64,000 nt of DNA. Origin: Metasolibacillus fluoroglycofenilyticus. GTDB lineage: Bacteria; Bacillota; Bacilli; Bacillales_A; Planococcaceae. Positions 1 to 9,032 of this stretch are shown here, in pieces (positions within the stretch are counted from its first letter, which is position 1; every line of letters begins with the position of its first letter). The translations under genes were made by a program, and so were the position numbers. Under the pieces are notes generated by a model. The model saw only the letters and a program-made list of their open reading frames with translations, searched no databases and was not told the DNA's origin. The stretch lies in assembly GCF_003049645.1 (NCBI RefSeq), contig NZ_PYWK01000001.1, positions 2,077,487 through 2,141,486 on the forward strand, given 5' to 3'.

Positions 1-1021
1 CGGCTTCAATAATTTTCGGATAATCCATTAACACGTTTTCAACCTCTTGCGGATAGACATTTAAGCCAGCTACATTAATCGTGTCATCCATTCTTGCAAG
101 AAAAGAAAGCACATTATTTTCGATATAGCCTAAATCCTTTGTGTAAATTATTTGCGTAGGTGATTCAATAATAATTTCACTTGGTGATTGCTTGCTCCCC
201 GCTGTCACCTTCAAGTGAGGCAGAGGATAGCCCATTTCCTTCGAATCTTCCACATTAGGATGAATCGCAACACAGCCTGCTTCAGAGCATCCGTACTGCT
301 GTAATACTTGATGGGACTTCTCTCTCAATGATGTCAACCAGCTTTGCGGCATGACAGTTCCCGACGTCATCACATAATCAAATTGTTGATTAACAGGTAA
401 TAATCGACTCAATGTATAGAGTAATGCTGGCGCTGCATACAGCATATGTTTAGGGTGTTCTTTCAACTTTTTCAACATATATTTAGGATTGCTATTAGTA
501 ATAATCACTGGCATTGCGCCTCTTCTTATGCACGCCAAAACGCCACAAATGAAGCCATAAGAATGCGTAATTGGACAAGCAACAATAGAATTTGTCATAG
601 CATCTACAGGCAACATTTCCACATAGTTTTCAACCTCTTTCACTACTGAACCCCATGTTCTTTCAATACACTTCGGTGCGCCTGTTGTACCTGAGCTCAT
701 TTGAACTAATACACCTTCTTGATTATTGACATGATTGGATAGTTCAATGACAGAATGGATTGATCGGAATAATAAAAGATGGCTCCCTGCCGTGGAAGCG
801 AGCCGTATAGCTCCTTCCTTTGGTGTTGCTACATGGATTGGGACAAGTGAGCCGCCTTTTTCGTGAATATATAAACAAAGCGTTAAATATTGAAAAGTAT
901 CATCTGTACAAATAGCTAATCGGCGATTATGACATTCCTTTAAATGTGGTAAGCTCTCATATACCTCATATTGCCTCTCAACATCTTCCGCTGTATAAAA
1001 TTGATCATTGATATAAAACAT
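1..1021 (-). CDS. asbC: Catechol (3,4-dihydroxybenzoate) AMP ligase, 3' end outside window
   Basis: Adenylate-forming ligase that, in petrobactin biosynthesis, would activate 3,4-dihydroxybenzoate for transfer to a carrier protein. The open frame is read from the raw sequence and runs off the left edge, so only about the first 340 residues are present. The start ATG (1021-1019) follows the asbB stop by 2 bases, with an AAAGGGGGG ribosome site inside the end of asbB. The nucleotide-binding loop reads MSSGTTGAPK (plus-strand 675-705), followed by downstream motifs QQYGCSEAG and TKDLGY typical of this superfamily. The assignment to AsbC rests mainly on its place after two NIS siderophore synthetases; by sequence alone it is a generic AMP-binding enzyme. 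Confidence 0.8.
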   Translation of the reverse strand, partial: MFYINDQFYTAEDVERQYEVYESLPHLKECHNRRLAICTDDTFQYLTLCLYIHEKGGSLVPIHVATPKEGAIRLASTAGSHLLLFRSIHSVIELSNHVNNQEGVLVQMSSGTTGAPKCIERTWGSVVKEVENYVEMLPVDAMTNSIVACPITHSYGFICGVLACIRRGAMPVIITNSNPKYMLKKLKEHPKHMLYAAPALLYTLSRLLPVNQQFDYVMTSGTVMPQSWLTSLREKSHQVLQQYGCSEAGCVAIHPNVEDSKEMGYPLPHLKVTAGSKQSPSEIIIESPTQIIYTKDLGYIENNVLSFLARMDDTINVAGLNVYPQEVENVLMDYPKIIEA

Positions 1022-1023
1022 CT

Positions 1024-2778
1024 TTATTCCCCCCTTTTATCCGTTTGCGCAAATGCATTATTAACCATATGTCGAAAGCTGCCCTCTTCTTGATTTTGAA
1101 GTTTCTTTGTCAATAAAGATTCAACATAGATCGATGCGCTAGTATGCTGTAATTGTTCATTCCTTGAAGTTAGTGATGGAAAACGCTCCAAGTGCCTCTG
1201 TATCCCCTCCTGAACTTGATACCAGAAATGCATTTCTTTCAATCCATACTGTTCTTCTAATAAATAAGATAGCTCACTTAAATGAAAGACGAATAGCGTA
1301 TCCATTATTAACTCTCGCAATGCCTCTACTGAAGACATCCAATAATAATCATCGGCGGATGCATCTTTAAAACGTTCATGAATCATTGCAAAGTCTGGTA
1401 CAAGGCTTTTGTCGACAATAAATGGTTCATGATATTCAATACTGTCATGAAAATCTCTTAATACAACCCGAGTTGGCCAGCCATTTTGGTGTAATAAAAT
1501 CATATTTTGCGCATGAGCCTCGATAGCAATACCATGGGCAACAAGTAAGTGCCATACAGGAATAACACTCACTTCAATCAAGCGCTCTACCCACTGCTCT
1601 GTTCCGTATCGGACAAGCCAATCTTCTATAAATGGACGTCCATCTTTCTCCATCATCATGAGCACGGTAAATGGTACAGCTTCCTCTCCATCCTCCATAT
1701 ACAAACGCACACTTTCCCGCCATATGGAGCCAAGCTGCCCTTCTAGTTTGCTGCTATGCTTTTTGGCATCTGGTTCAAAAATAACGCCTGCATATTCTTC
1801 CAGTACAATAAGAGAGGACTCCTCATGCAAATAAGCATCCGATTGAATGACCTGTTTCAACCATGCTGAAATATGTGGAGCAGCACAAACTGCATGTGCA
1901 TGCAGTCTTCTCAACGAAGAGGTATTGACCATATTCATCGAACATTTTAATTGTGCCTTTTTAGGATTCGAACAATTCCATAATGTTCTTACTGATTGGG
2001 TTGCGCGGTAATCATCTCCTTTTATATTCAAAGGAATGCAATCTTTTTGCTCGATTAATCCAACCATCTCCGACTGCAAGTGATGCCACTGCCAAGGGTG
2101 AATAGGTAAAAAGGTATATTCCTCATATGCTCCACCTGACAATTGAAGCTTTGTAAGGAGGTCATTCCACAACACATGACCTAACTCCCTTTGCCAAAAT
2201 TGCACCTCCTCTTCAAGTACTGTCATTCGTGTACAGCGCCTTCTCAACGCGACCCACTGCAAAGAAAATATCCGCTTTGCCTCAGGACCATAATTTTGAT
2301 GATCATCCAATGTAAAACCCGTTCTCGACTTAAAACATGGATGATATGGATGTCCTTCCATAATTTCCGATTCTAACTCTTCATAGCTCGAGTTCCTTCT
2401 CGACATAGGCATTTGCAGATGATAGTCATTCCATTCACAAAGCTGGATTGTTAAATGAAGCTCATTCAATAATCGAATTTTGTCTTTTGGGGTCGACAAT
2501 AGCTCATCTACTAAATCCTCAAGCGTCGCCTCTCGTACCAGACCATCCTTACTTACTCGCAAAAGCCGATTCCCCGTTATTCGAAGACGATTAAATACGG
2601 TTCTTCTGCCCTCACAATGATAGGTACACTTCTGTCCTATTAGGGTAAGTGCTAAAATTTCATGATTGAGACGAGTTTCTTCAAATTGAATCAGTCCCTC
2701 AAAAATCATTGCCTCCATAAGCTGCCTTCTGACACGTAACTCTCCTTGCTTAAAAGCTAAAGGCTGTAGCTGTTGCAT
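1024..2778 (-). CDS. asbB: NIS siderophore synthetase AsbB (IucA/IucC family)
   Basis: ATP-dependent NRPS-independent siderophore (NIS) synthetase that would join a citrate-based intermediate to the second spermidine arm of petrobactin. It is 584 residues from the chosen ATG. Family motifs are visible: EGHPYHPCFKSRTGF near residue 141 (ATP site), LPIHPWQW near 224, RATQSVRTLWN near 258, and an EAHAQN motif in the C-terminal part. A longer frame reaches 2841, but the ATG at 2778 has a clear AGGAGG ribosome site at 7 bases and matches the usual N-terminus (ELRVRRQLMEAM). The gene overlaps the end of asbA by 29 bases, so the two are probably translationally coupled. The order asbA-asbB-asbC is that of the Bacillus anthracis/cereus petrobactin operon. 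Confidence 0.88.
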   Translation of the reverse strand: MQQLQPLAFKQGELRVRRQLMEAMIFEGLIQFEETRLNHEILALTLIGQKCTYHCEGRRTVFNRLRITGNRLLRVSKDGLVREATLEDLVDELLSTPKDKIRLLNELHLTIQLCEWNDYHLQMPMSRRNSSYEELESEIMEGHPYHPCFKSRTGFTLDDHQNYGPEAKRIFSLQWVALRRRCTRMTVLEEEVQFWQRELGHVLWNDLLTKLQLSGGAYEEYTFLPIHPWQWHHLQSEMVGLIEQKDCIPLNIKGDDYRATQSVRTLWNCSNPKKAQLKCSMNMVNTSSLRRLHAHAVCAAPHISAWLKQVIQSDAYLHEESSLIVLEEYAGVIFEPDAKKHSSKLEGQLGSIWRESVRLYMEDGEEAVPFTVLMMMEKDGRPFIEDWLVRYGTEQWVERLIEVSVIPVWHLLVAHGIAIEAHAQNMILLHQNGWPTRVVLRDFHDSIEYHEPFIVDKSLVPDFAMIHERFKDASADDYYWMSSVEALRELIMDTLFVFHLSELSYLLEEQYGLKEMHFWYQVQEGIQRHLERFPSLTSRNEQLQHTSASIYVESLLTKKLQNQEEGSFRHMVNNAFAQTDKRGE

Positions 2779-4573
2779 ATTCTGCCTCCTGATTCTGAAG
2801 AATAAATGGATTTGGAATTTTTGTGTAGACTGCTTGTTCAAGTTCAGCTTCTAATTCATCTACATCATGGAATCTTGTTAATAAATTTGCTTTGAATGCA
2901 AGCTTTTCTTGCTTTAGAATATTTTCAACAAATACCTTTCCAAGGCCTGTGAATTCTTCTTTTAATACGTGTAGTCGATTAATAGACCACTTTAACAAAA
3001 TTTTTTCATCAATAAGCTGATCTGCTCCAAAGCGGGAAATCACAGGAAACAACTGGTTCATAAACAAGTAATAGGTGAATCTATCCTGAATAAGTGCATC
3101 TTCATAAAACAGTTCCTCTGTTTCATGCAAAGAAGGCTCTATTGTAAGTAATTCTTTTTCGTATTTTTTTGATAAGTAATATCCTTGATTATCACGATAA
3201 TAATAAGTAGTTGGGTAACCTGAAGCAATGTTCAATATACTATTTTGCTGATGCGCTTCGAGAGCTATTCCGTATTCATCATATAGATTTAGTAAGGATT
3301 CGATGGCACAATCCCAATAAGCTTTAAACCAATCTAGACTTACGCTTTCTAATGAACGGAATTCTGTTTGAGAGATTTTCATAATAAGCTGATATAACCT
3401 CGATTTTTCTTTTGGTAAAGGCTCTTGTACAAGAGTAGCAATCATACAAATTCCCTCATCACGACCTTTAGGAAATAGGTTTGAACGGAAAATAATTTCA
3501 AAACCTGATTCTGTCTGATCGGGAAATTCTACGGTTATATAGGCTGGATCATCAATCATTCGAAAAGATGTATGCTTTTGTAAGAAGTCAATTTTATTCA
3601 TTAAGCGAGCCATGACGATGCCAGCCTTTAACTCATGGGTTCGATTTACTCTCAACGAATTTGTTATTTTAACAGGGATTGAAAATTTGTACATCATCTC
3701 TTCATTCAAGCTATATACGGTTCTTATCGAAGAAGTTGCTGTGTAAAACGCCCCGAGTGCGCCTTCATACTTTAGCAACCCTTCCGCAAGCGCTTGTTTT
3801 ACATAAGGTTGCTGTAAAAGCCATTGTGCCTGAAGTGGGTGCATTGGGATAAGACAGTGCTTCTTTGACATTACAAAATCAGGCTGTGATTTTACTATAG
3901 ATTGGATAATGAGCTCACTTGCACTCTTTTCTAATACAGAGAGCTCTCTCACTATTTTGCGGTCAACCTGAAAATAATGAAGTTGAAAAGAACCTTGTAA
4001 CTCTGGAGCAAAATCGATTTGTTGCCAATTCGCCATCCCTTGTCTGCTTTTAGGAGTTGGATGGAGCCAATGCCCAAATATGAGAGACTGCTCAGTTTCA
4101 ATAAATGTATTGTTAACTTCAGAGGGCTTTTTATTTTCCAAGCTCTTTTCAATATAATTTGCCATCGTTTGATAGCTTTCAATTATGCGCAAAATAAGTT
4201 CATCGAAATGGGAATAAAGTTCAGTACAGCCATTCTCTTTAGACATTAAACGTAGCTCTTGAATAAGCGCAATCACTATTGTCAATTTATCTTCTACAAG
4301 CCATTGTTTTTGTTTCGCACAGTATTTCAGCGACACACCAAATCTATGTCTTCCAACAAGAGATTTGTATTCCACACTAAATGCAAAACAAATATTTTGC
4401 AGCGGTAGCTCAAGCTCTAATATATGTATCTCTGGAATTGAGATAGATAATCGCTGCACTTCTAACCACTCATCCTTTTTAACCCAATGCCCGCTACTCA
4501 CTTCTCGTATATAACAATTTATAAACGCTTGAAACGTTGCATCTTCTGCAACTTGTTTGGCAATCTGCTGCAT
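2750..4573 (-). CDS. asbA: NIS siderophore synthetase AsbA (IucA/IucC family)
   Basis: First NIS synthetase of the petrobactin pathway, condensing citrate with spermidine. It is 607 residues, close to the roughly 600 expected. Visible motifs are GHWLHPTPKSRQG at residues 168-180, LIPMHPLQAQW near 241-251, ATSSIRTVYS near 279, FSIPVKITNSLR near 297, and EAHQQNSIL near 439. The frame opens at 4603, but that ATG lies 4 bases from the Fur box and has no room for a ribosome site. The ATG at 4573 has GAAGGGA upstream, at a rather long spacing of about 12 bases. The gene heads the operon directly behind an iron-regulated promoter (4608-4668). Whether the product is truly petrobactin depends on asbD-asbF, which would lie left of the window. 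Confidence 0.88.
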   Translation of the reverse strand: MQQIAKQVAEDATFQAFINCYIREVSSGHWVKKDEWLEVQRLSISIPEIHILELELPLQNICFAFSVEYKSLVGRHRFGVSLKYCAKQKQWLVEDKLTIVIALIQELRLMSKENGCTELYSHFDELILRIIESYQTMANYIEKSLENKKPSEVNNTFIETEQSLIFGHWLHPTPKSRQGMANWQQIDFAPELQGSFQLHYFQVDRKIVRELSVLEKSASELIIQSIVKSQPDFVMSKKHCLIPMHPLQAQWLLQQPYVKQALAEGLLKYEGALGAFYTATSSIRTVYSLNEEMMYKFSIPVKITNSLRVNRTHELKAGIVMARLMNKIDFLQKHTSFRMIDDPAYITVEFPDQTESGFEIIFRSNLFPKGRDEGICMIATLVQEPLPKEKSRLYQLIMKISQTEFRSLESVSLDWFKAYWDCAIESLLNLYDEYGIALEAHQQNSILNIASGYPTTYYYRDNQGYYLSKKYEKELLTIEPSLHETEELFYEDALIQDRFTYYLFMNQLFPVISRFGADQLIDEKILLKWSINRLHVLKEEFTGLGKVFVENILKQEKLAFKANLLTRFHDVDELEAELEQAVYTKIPNPFILQNQEAEYATATAFSF

Positions 4574-4607
4574 GTAATTTATCATCCCTTCACAGACTCT
4601 CATTTAA

Positions 4608-4630
4608 TGATAACGATTATCATTATCATT
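4608..4630 (-). promoter_or_regulatory. Fur box of the asb operon
   Basis: TGATAACGATTATCA (4608-4622) matches the 7-1-7 Bacillus Fur box TGATAATNATTATCA with one mismatch, and a further TTATCATT extends it to 4630. It sits between the predicted transcription start (about 4633) and asbA, so Fur-Fe would block initiation. Iron repression of the operon is inferred from this placement. Confidence 0.9.
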
Positions 4631-4639
4631 AATAATTAC

Positions 4640-4668
4640 ATATTACAACAATTAAAGTAGAGGGTCAA
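4640..4668 (-). promoter_or_regulatory. asbABC promoter (SigA type)
   Basis: On the minus strand a TTGACC -35 (4668-4663) and a TAATAT -10 (4645-4640) are separated by exactly 17 bases. The predicted start near 4633 lies at the edge of the Fur box. Confidence 0.75.
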
Positions 4669-4689
4669 ACAATAATTGGTTTAATTAAC

Positions 4690-4729
4690 AAAAAAAGAAA
4701 CCGACATCAATATGTTAGTTTCTTTTTAC
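4690..4729 (-). terminator. Rho-independent terminator of the GNAT gene
   Basis: A minus-strand hairpin has arms AAAAAGAAAC and GTTTCTTTTT, with the inner pairing ACAT/ATGT and a T-rich 3' arm. It lies 35 bases after the GNAT stop and insulates it from the asb promoter. Confidence 0.7.
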
Positions 4730-4764
4730 ATTTTTTTATATTAGCTTATGCGACAGTAACAACA

Positions 4765-5766
4765 TTACAGCATTTTCATACTCGAATTGTCAAAGTTTGC
4801 CCACGCAATATTGTAATCTATATACCGAACCATGCGATAAGCTATTGGCTTGAATCCACATTTAGGCCAAAATGTTGAAGAAGCTAGGTTGGTAATTCGC
4901 CAATCTGTTACAATCGTTTCATAGCCTTTTTCCTGTATTATTTTATAGCTCTCATTCATCAATTTTTTGCCAACACCTTTCCCCATTTGCACATCATAGG
5001 TTCCAGCAACGCTCAATTCTATGCTGCTATCAGGTGTCATCAAATTGGAGCTAGTAGGGAAATACACTTGAAAGGCTAGTTCCTTCCTATCTTCTACAGC
5101 CAAAAGACAGATGACGTCCTCTTCTTCCAATATGCTACTATAGCCGCTTTTTATATCTACGACAGCTTCAGGTAAAACTGGCTCAAACGTAGGAGCAGCA
5201 TTTTGATACGCTTGAATAATGCTAGACATTTTGCCCATCGCCTCGCTATCCATTTTAGTTGCTAAGCGCACTTCTGCATCTGCCACATTTTCAAAAGGTC
5301 GATAATCTTCTAGGCACATTACCGCATGCACTTGCTGGACAAAAAAACTTAATCGCTGGTAAGCATCGTAGTATACTTGATTACCAAGAGGTATGATTGT
5401 GTAGTGCATAAAACACCCTTGCTTTACCCATGCCTCCGAAGCTTTTGCATAGAGATTTCTTAGAAGCTCAGGCGATTGATCTGCTCGGATGGCTACTCCC
5501 TCATAGTGGACCCACACATGTCTGCCTCTAGTCGTATCATGCTTTATCTCACCGATTAAATAGCCTACTAGTTCATTATTTGTAAATGCGCCATAACCTA
5601 TCATTTTATGATGAGTAAACCATTTCCCAAGTAAATTGACTATATATTGCATGTCTAAACAGCTATTTTTTAAAAACGGAAATATTTCGCTTTCAACGTT
5701 TTGCCTTTCGATAAGTAGCTTTGACATTGTAGGTATATCCTTAGCTGTAATTTGTTTAAGCTCCAT
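4765..5766 (-). CDS. Tandem GNAT-family N-acetyltransferase
   Basis: A 333-residue protein that looks like two GNAT folds in tandem: an N-terminal half (about 1-150) with GYGAFTNNELVGYLIGEI, and a C-terminal half (about 165-310) with the acetyl-CoA loop region VQMGKGVGKKLMN and the ending FWPKCGFKPI. The substrate is unknown. The GTG at 5772 lies too close to the GGGGG ribosome site, so the ATG at 5766 (7-base spacing) is preferred. It lies between thrS and the asb operon but has its own terminator and no Fur box, so co-function with the siderophore genes is not supported. It is absent from this position in B. subtilis and is probably accessory. Confidence 0.75.
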   Translation of the reverse strand: MELKQITAKDIPTMSKLLIERQNVESEIFPFLKNSCLDMQYIVNLLGKWFTHHKMIGYGAFTNNELVGYLIGEIKHDTTRGRHVWVHYEGVAIRADQSPELLRNLYAKASEAWVKQGCFMHYTIIPLGNQVYYDAYQRLSFFVQQVHAVMCLEDYRPFENVADAEVRLATKMDSEAMGKMSSIIQAYQNAAPTFEPVLPEAVVDIKSGYSSILEEEDVICLLAVEDRKELAFQVYFPTSSNLMTPDSSIELSVAGTYDVQMGKGVGKKLMNESYKIIQEKGYETIVTDWRITNLASSTFWPKCGFKPIAYRMVRYIDYNIAWANFDNSSMKML

Positions 5767-5808
5767 ATCCACGCCCCCTTTATAGCTTTACATTACAGGA
5801 TAAGCCAA

Positions 5809-5838
5809 TAAAAAAACAGCCCCTTGATAGGAGCTGCT
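5809..5838 (-). terminator. thrS terminator
   Basis: CAGCTCC-TATCAAG-GGGCTG hairpin (5817-5836) is followed on the minus strand by seven T residues, starting 9 bases after the thrS stop. Confidence 0.85.
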
Positions 5839-5844
5839 TTAATA

Positions 5845-7776
5845 TTATTTTTTCACTTCGTCCTTCAAGCCATTCAAGAATTCTTCAAACGAAACTGTTT
5901 CCGAATCCTTCGAACCGTAGCGACGAATGTTGACACCGCCTGCTTCAACTTCCTTATCTCCAATAACGAGCATGTACGGAATCTTTTTCATTTGTGCCTC
6001 GCGAATTTTATAGCCTAGCTTTTCTTCGCGGTCATCCATTTCTACGCGGAAGCCAGCCGCTGTTAATTGCTCTTCGATTTGCTTCGCATAATCGAAATGC
6101 GCCGCGTTTGATACAGGGATGATTTCTACTTGTACTGGCGCTAACCAAGTTGGGAATGCCCCTTTGTATTCCTCGATTAAGAATGCTACAAAGCGCTCCA
6201 TTGTTGATACAACACCACGGTGGATAACAACTGGTCGCTGTGGCTGACCATCTTCACCAATATAAGTAAGGTCAAAGCGCTGTGGTAATAAGAAATCTAG
6301 CTGAGCTGTTGATAGCGTTTCTTCTTTCCCAATCGCTGTTTTCACTTGAACATCTAGTTTAGGACCGTAGAACGCTGCTTCATCATCTGCCTCGAAGTAA
6401 TCTAAGCCTAACTCATCCATTGTTTCTTTCAGCATCGCTTGTGCAGTTTCCCACATTTCATCATCATCGAAATATTTCTCTTTATTATTCGGGTCACGAT
6501 ATGATAGGCGGAATGAATAATCATTAATATCGAAATCTTTATAAACTTCTAAAATTAATTCCACCACTTTTTTGAATTCTGCTTTAATTTGGTCTGGGCG
6601 AACGAAAATATGGGCGTCGTTTAAAGTCATCCCGCGTACACGTTGTAAGCCAGACACTGCTCCACTCATTTCATAGCGGTGCATTGTACCAAGCTCCGCA
6701 ATACGGATTGGTAAATGGCGGTATGAGTGCAAACCATTTTTAAATACCATCATATGGTGCGGGCAGTTCATTGGACGTAAAACCAATGTTTCATTATCCA
6801 TTTCCATCGGCGGGAACATGCCATCTTGATAGTGACCCCAGTGACCTGAAGTTTCATATAACTTTTTCGAGCCAAGCACTGGCGTATACACATGCTTATA
6901 GCCTAATGCAATTTCTTTATCAACAATATAACGCTCAATTGTACGGCGAATTGTTGCACCGTTTGGTAACCATAATGGCAAGCCTTGCCCTACAGTTTGA
7001 GATGTCATAAATAAATCTAATTCTTTTCCGATTTTACGGTGGTCACGCTCTTTTGCCTCTTCAAGCATTTGGATATGATGCTTTAACTCGTCCTTTGTAA
7101 AGAAAGCTGTACCGTAAATACGCTGTAGCATTTTATTGTCTGAGTTACCGCGCCAGTAAGCACCAGCAAGTGACAATAGCTTGAATTCTTTCAATTTACC
7201 TGTTGAGGGTACATGAATACCACGGCATAAATCAAAGAAATCGCCTTGATAATAAATTGATACTTGTTCATTAGCTGGAATAGCTTCAAGTAGCTCTAGC
7301 TTATATTCGTCGCCAACTTCCTCGTATATTTTTTGCGCTTCGTCACGCGATACATTTTTGCGCTCAATTTCGATATTTTCAGCAATAATTTTTTTCATTT
7401 CTTTTTCAATTGCAGGTAAATCTTCCGCAGTAATCGGCGTTGGTGCATCAATATCGTAATAGAAGCCTGATTCGATTACAGGACCAATGCCTAGCTTCGC
7501 ATCTGGGAATAGACGCTTTACCGCTTGTGCAGTTAAGTGTGCTGTAGAATGACGTAAAATTTCTAACGCCTCTGGTGAATCTGGTGTAATAATTTCGATT
7601 GCTGCATCCGCTTCAATCGGTGTTTTTAAGTCGATTAATTGACCGTCAATTTTACCAGCTAACGCTTTTTTGCGAAGCCCCGGACTAATTGATTGGGCAA
7701 TCTCTTCTGTCGATGTACCTACTGCAAACTCCTTGACAGCGCCATCTGGGAAAGTTAATTTCATCATTTCTGACAT
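5845..7776 (-). CDS. thrS: Threonine--tRNA ligase
   Basis: Class II aminoacyl-tRNA synthetase charging tRNA-Thr in the cytoplasm. It is 643 residues, the same length as B. subtilis ThrS. Domain order: TGS (about 1-62), the editing/second additional domain with [10 protein letters not shown] near 75, the class II catalytic core with RPMNCPHHM and [12 protein letters not shown], and a C-terminal anticodon-binding domain. The frame is open to 7989, but the extension is the T-box leader read as codons. The ATG at 7776 has AAAGGAGG at 8 bases. Expression is predicted to be controlled by the upstream T-box, so it would be induced by uncharged tRNA-Thr. Confidence 0.97.
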   Translation of the reverse strand: MSEMMKLTFPDGAVKEFAVGTSTEEIAQSISPGLRKKALAGKIDGQLIDLKTPIEADAAIEIITPDSPEALEILRHSTAHLTAQAVKRLFPDAKLGIGPVIESGFYYDIDAPTPITAEDLPAIEKEMKKIIAENIEIERKNVSRDEAQKIYEEVGDEYKLELLEAIPANEQVSIYYQGDFFDLCRGIHVPSTGKLKEFKLLSLAGAYWRGNSDNKMLQRIYGTAFFTKDELKHHIQMLEEAKERDHRKIGKELDLFMTSQTVGQGLPLWLPNGATIRRTIERYIVDKEIALGYKHVYTPVLGSKKLYETSGHWGHYQDGMFPPMEMDNETLVLRPMNCPHHMMVFKNGLHSYRHLPIRIAELGTMHRYEMSGAVSGLQRVRGMTLNDAHIFVRPDQIKAEFKKVVELILEVYKDFDINDYSFRLSYRDPNNKEKYFDDDEMWETAQAMLKETMDELGLDYFEADDEAAFYGPKLDVQVKTAIGKEETLSTAQLDFLLPQRFDLTYIGEDGQPQRPVVIHRGVVSTMERFVAFLIEEYKGAFPTWLAPVQVEIIPVSNAAHFDYAKQIEEQLTAAGFRVEMDDREEKLGYKIREAQMKKIPYMLVIGDKEVEAGGVNIRRYGSKDSETVSFEEFLNGLKDEVKK

Positions 7777-7813
7777 CGTGATGTCCTCCTTTAGTTTTTT
7801 TGAGCACAAAAAA

Positions 7814-8052
7814 GCGCCATCCCAATAAAGGGACGACGCGTATGCTCGTGGTTCCACCCTTCTTCCTTCCGAGAATATTCTCGAACGAAGCTCTAGGTCA
7901 GTTAACGTACTGATCAACGTTGACGGATTATCCCCGCCACTGCTCCAAGGTAGTAAAGTATGTGCCGTTCTTAGGAAGCTTCCAGCCAAGGCCTCCCTCT
8001 CTATAAGTCGCTACACAAACCTCGTATCCTTTTCACTGCTTTACATTATTAT
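7814..8052 (-). promoter_or_regulatory. T-box leader of thrS (tRNA-Thr sensing)
   Basis: The conserved T-box AGGGTGGAACCACG is at 7860-7847. The terminator GCGTCGTCCC/GGGATGGCGC plus T6 lies at 7839-7808. Upstream, stem I elements (AGAGAGGGAGG near 8000, then ACTACC before TTGGAGCAG near 7950) give a plausible ACC threonine specifier. The layout is classical: a leader of about 240 bases with the competing T-box/terminator helices 40-80 bases before the ATG. The exact specifier register needs a covariance model. Confidence 0.93.
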
Positions 8053-8058
8053 GAGCAA

Positions 8059-8087
8059 AGTATACGCTGAATCGACAGAAAATGCAA
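8059..8087 (-). promoter_or_regulatory. Candidate thrS promoter
   Basis: TTGCAT (8087-8082) and TATACT (8064-8059) are 17 bases apart, directly upstream of the T-box leader and 4 bases after the dnaI stop. The -10 is good and the -35 is weak. Confidence 0.5.
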
Positions 8088-8090
8088 CTG

Positions 8091-9032
8091 CTAACGGCGT
8101 AAATTTTCTCCTTCTACTTTCATGGACATTGTTGTCGCTTTAATGCGCTCCATTATGCGGCGAGCCTTTACTTCCTCAATTTCTCCGCGCTGGGAACGAG
8201 CTAAATGATGCTCCAATTCCTCATAATTAAAATTCGAGGAAATAAACGTCGGTAGCTGCTCGCTCATGCGATAATGCAAAATCGTCCCTAAAATTTCATC
8301 GCGTGCCCATTGTGAAATTGCCTCCGCCCCTAAATCATCCAGCATTAAAACAGGTGCTTTTTTGACAAAATCGACCTTGCTTTCTAGTGTATGGTCAGCC
8401 ATTGCTGCCTTAAGCTCACGCAAAAATTCTGGTACATAGACGATAACTGACTTCACTTTGACCTTCGCTAACTCATTGGCAGTTGCACCTAAAATAAACG
8501 ATTTGCCAACGCCGAATTCTCCGTATAAATATAAACCTTTATGCGGCAGCTCGCCCGTTTCTCGATATTCCTGAATAAACGCCATAATTTGCTGAGCAAT
8601 ATCAAGGCGCGACCTGTTGCCAGCGATTGTAATATCTTCGAATGTCGCCTGTAACACCTCTTTTGGCATATGCATGGACGATACCATTGAGGCAATTTCT
8701 CGACGCTCATCCTCAATAATTTTTTGCTCACAGCGCTCATACGTAATATCGATGCGTCCATTCGTTATTAGCAGCTTTGGAATAAATCCCTGTAAATAGT
8801 TAGTACATTGCGCTGTCGTACCACATTTACAGCAATCCGTTGATTGGCTAATATATTCATTAAGCTTTAGCAAGCTGTGCTCAATCATTTGCTCATTGAT
8901 TTGCTCTTCATTTTGCTTCATAAATTGCTGGATTTTCTCATGCTGCAAAATTGACTTGCGCATCGCCTCATAGCGCTCTTGAAAAGATGGGACGTTGACA
9001 ACACGCTTTAATGATTCCTTAATCGGTTCTAT
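8091..9032 (-). CDS. dnaI: Helicase loader DnaI, probable AUA start
   Basis: AAA+ primosomal protein that loads the replicative helicase DnaC with DnaB and DnaD. The C-terminal ATPase has Walker A GEFGVGKS, Walker B VLMLDDLG and sensor ISSNF. The N-terminal part has a cysteine cluster CCKCGTTAQC, like the zinc site of B. subtilis DnaI. The first AUG (8963) gives only 290 residues and removes the conserved N-terminus. The same frame continues upstream to give IEPIKESLKRVV, which aligns with the MEPIGRSLQ start of B. subtilis DnaI, but the codon where Met belongs is ATA (9032-9030). A GGAAGGTG ribosome site lies 7 bases before it and no ATG, GTG or TTG intervenes. With that start it is 313 residues (B. 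subtilis 311). The start overlaps the end of dnaB. An ATT three codons later is the alternative. Confidence 0.85.
   Translation of the reverse strand: MEPIKESLKRVVNVPSFQERYEAMRKSILQHEKIQQFMKQNEEQINEQMIEHSLLKLNEYISQSTDCCKCGTTAQCTNYLQGFIPKLLITNGRIDITYERCEQKIIEDERREIASMVSSMHMPKEVLQATFEDITIAGNRSRLDIAQQIMAFIQEYRETGELPHKGLYLYGEFGVGKSFILGATANELAKVKVKSVIVYVPEFLRELKAAMADHTLESKVDFVKKAPVLMLDDLGAEAISQWARDEILGTILHYRMSEQLPTFISSNFNYEELEHHLARSQRGEIEEVKARRIMERIKATTMSMKVEGENLRR

Noticed and set aside
446..649. Small plus-strand frame over asbC
   Set aside because: It is a shadow of the AMP-ligase gene on the opposite strand.
7777..7989. N-terminal extension of ThrS
   Set aside because: It is the T-box leader read in frame; the ATG at 7776 has a strong ribosome site and gives the family length.
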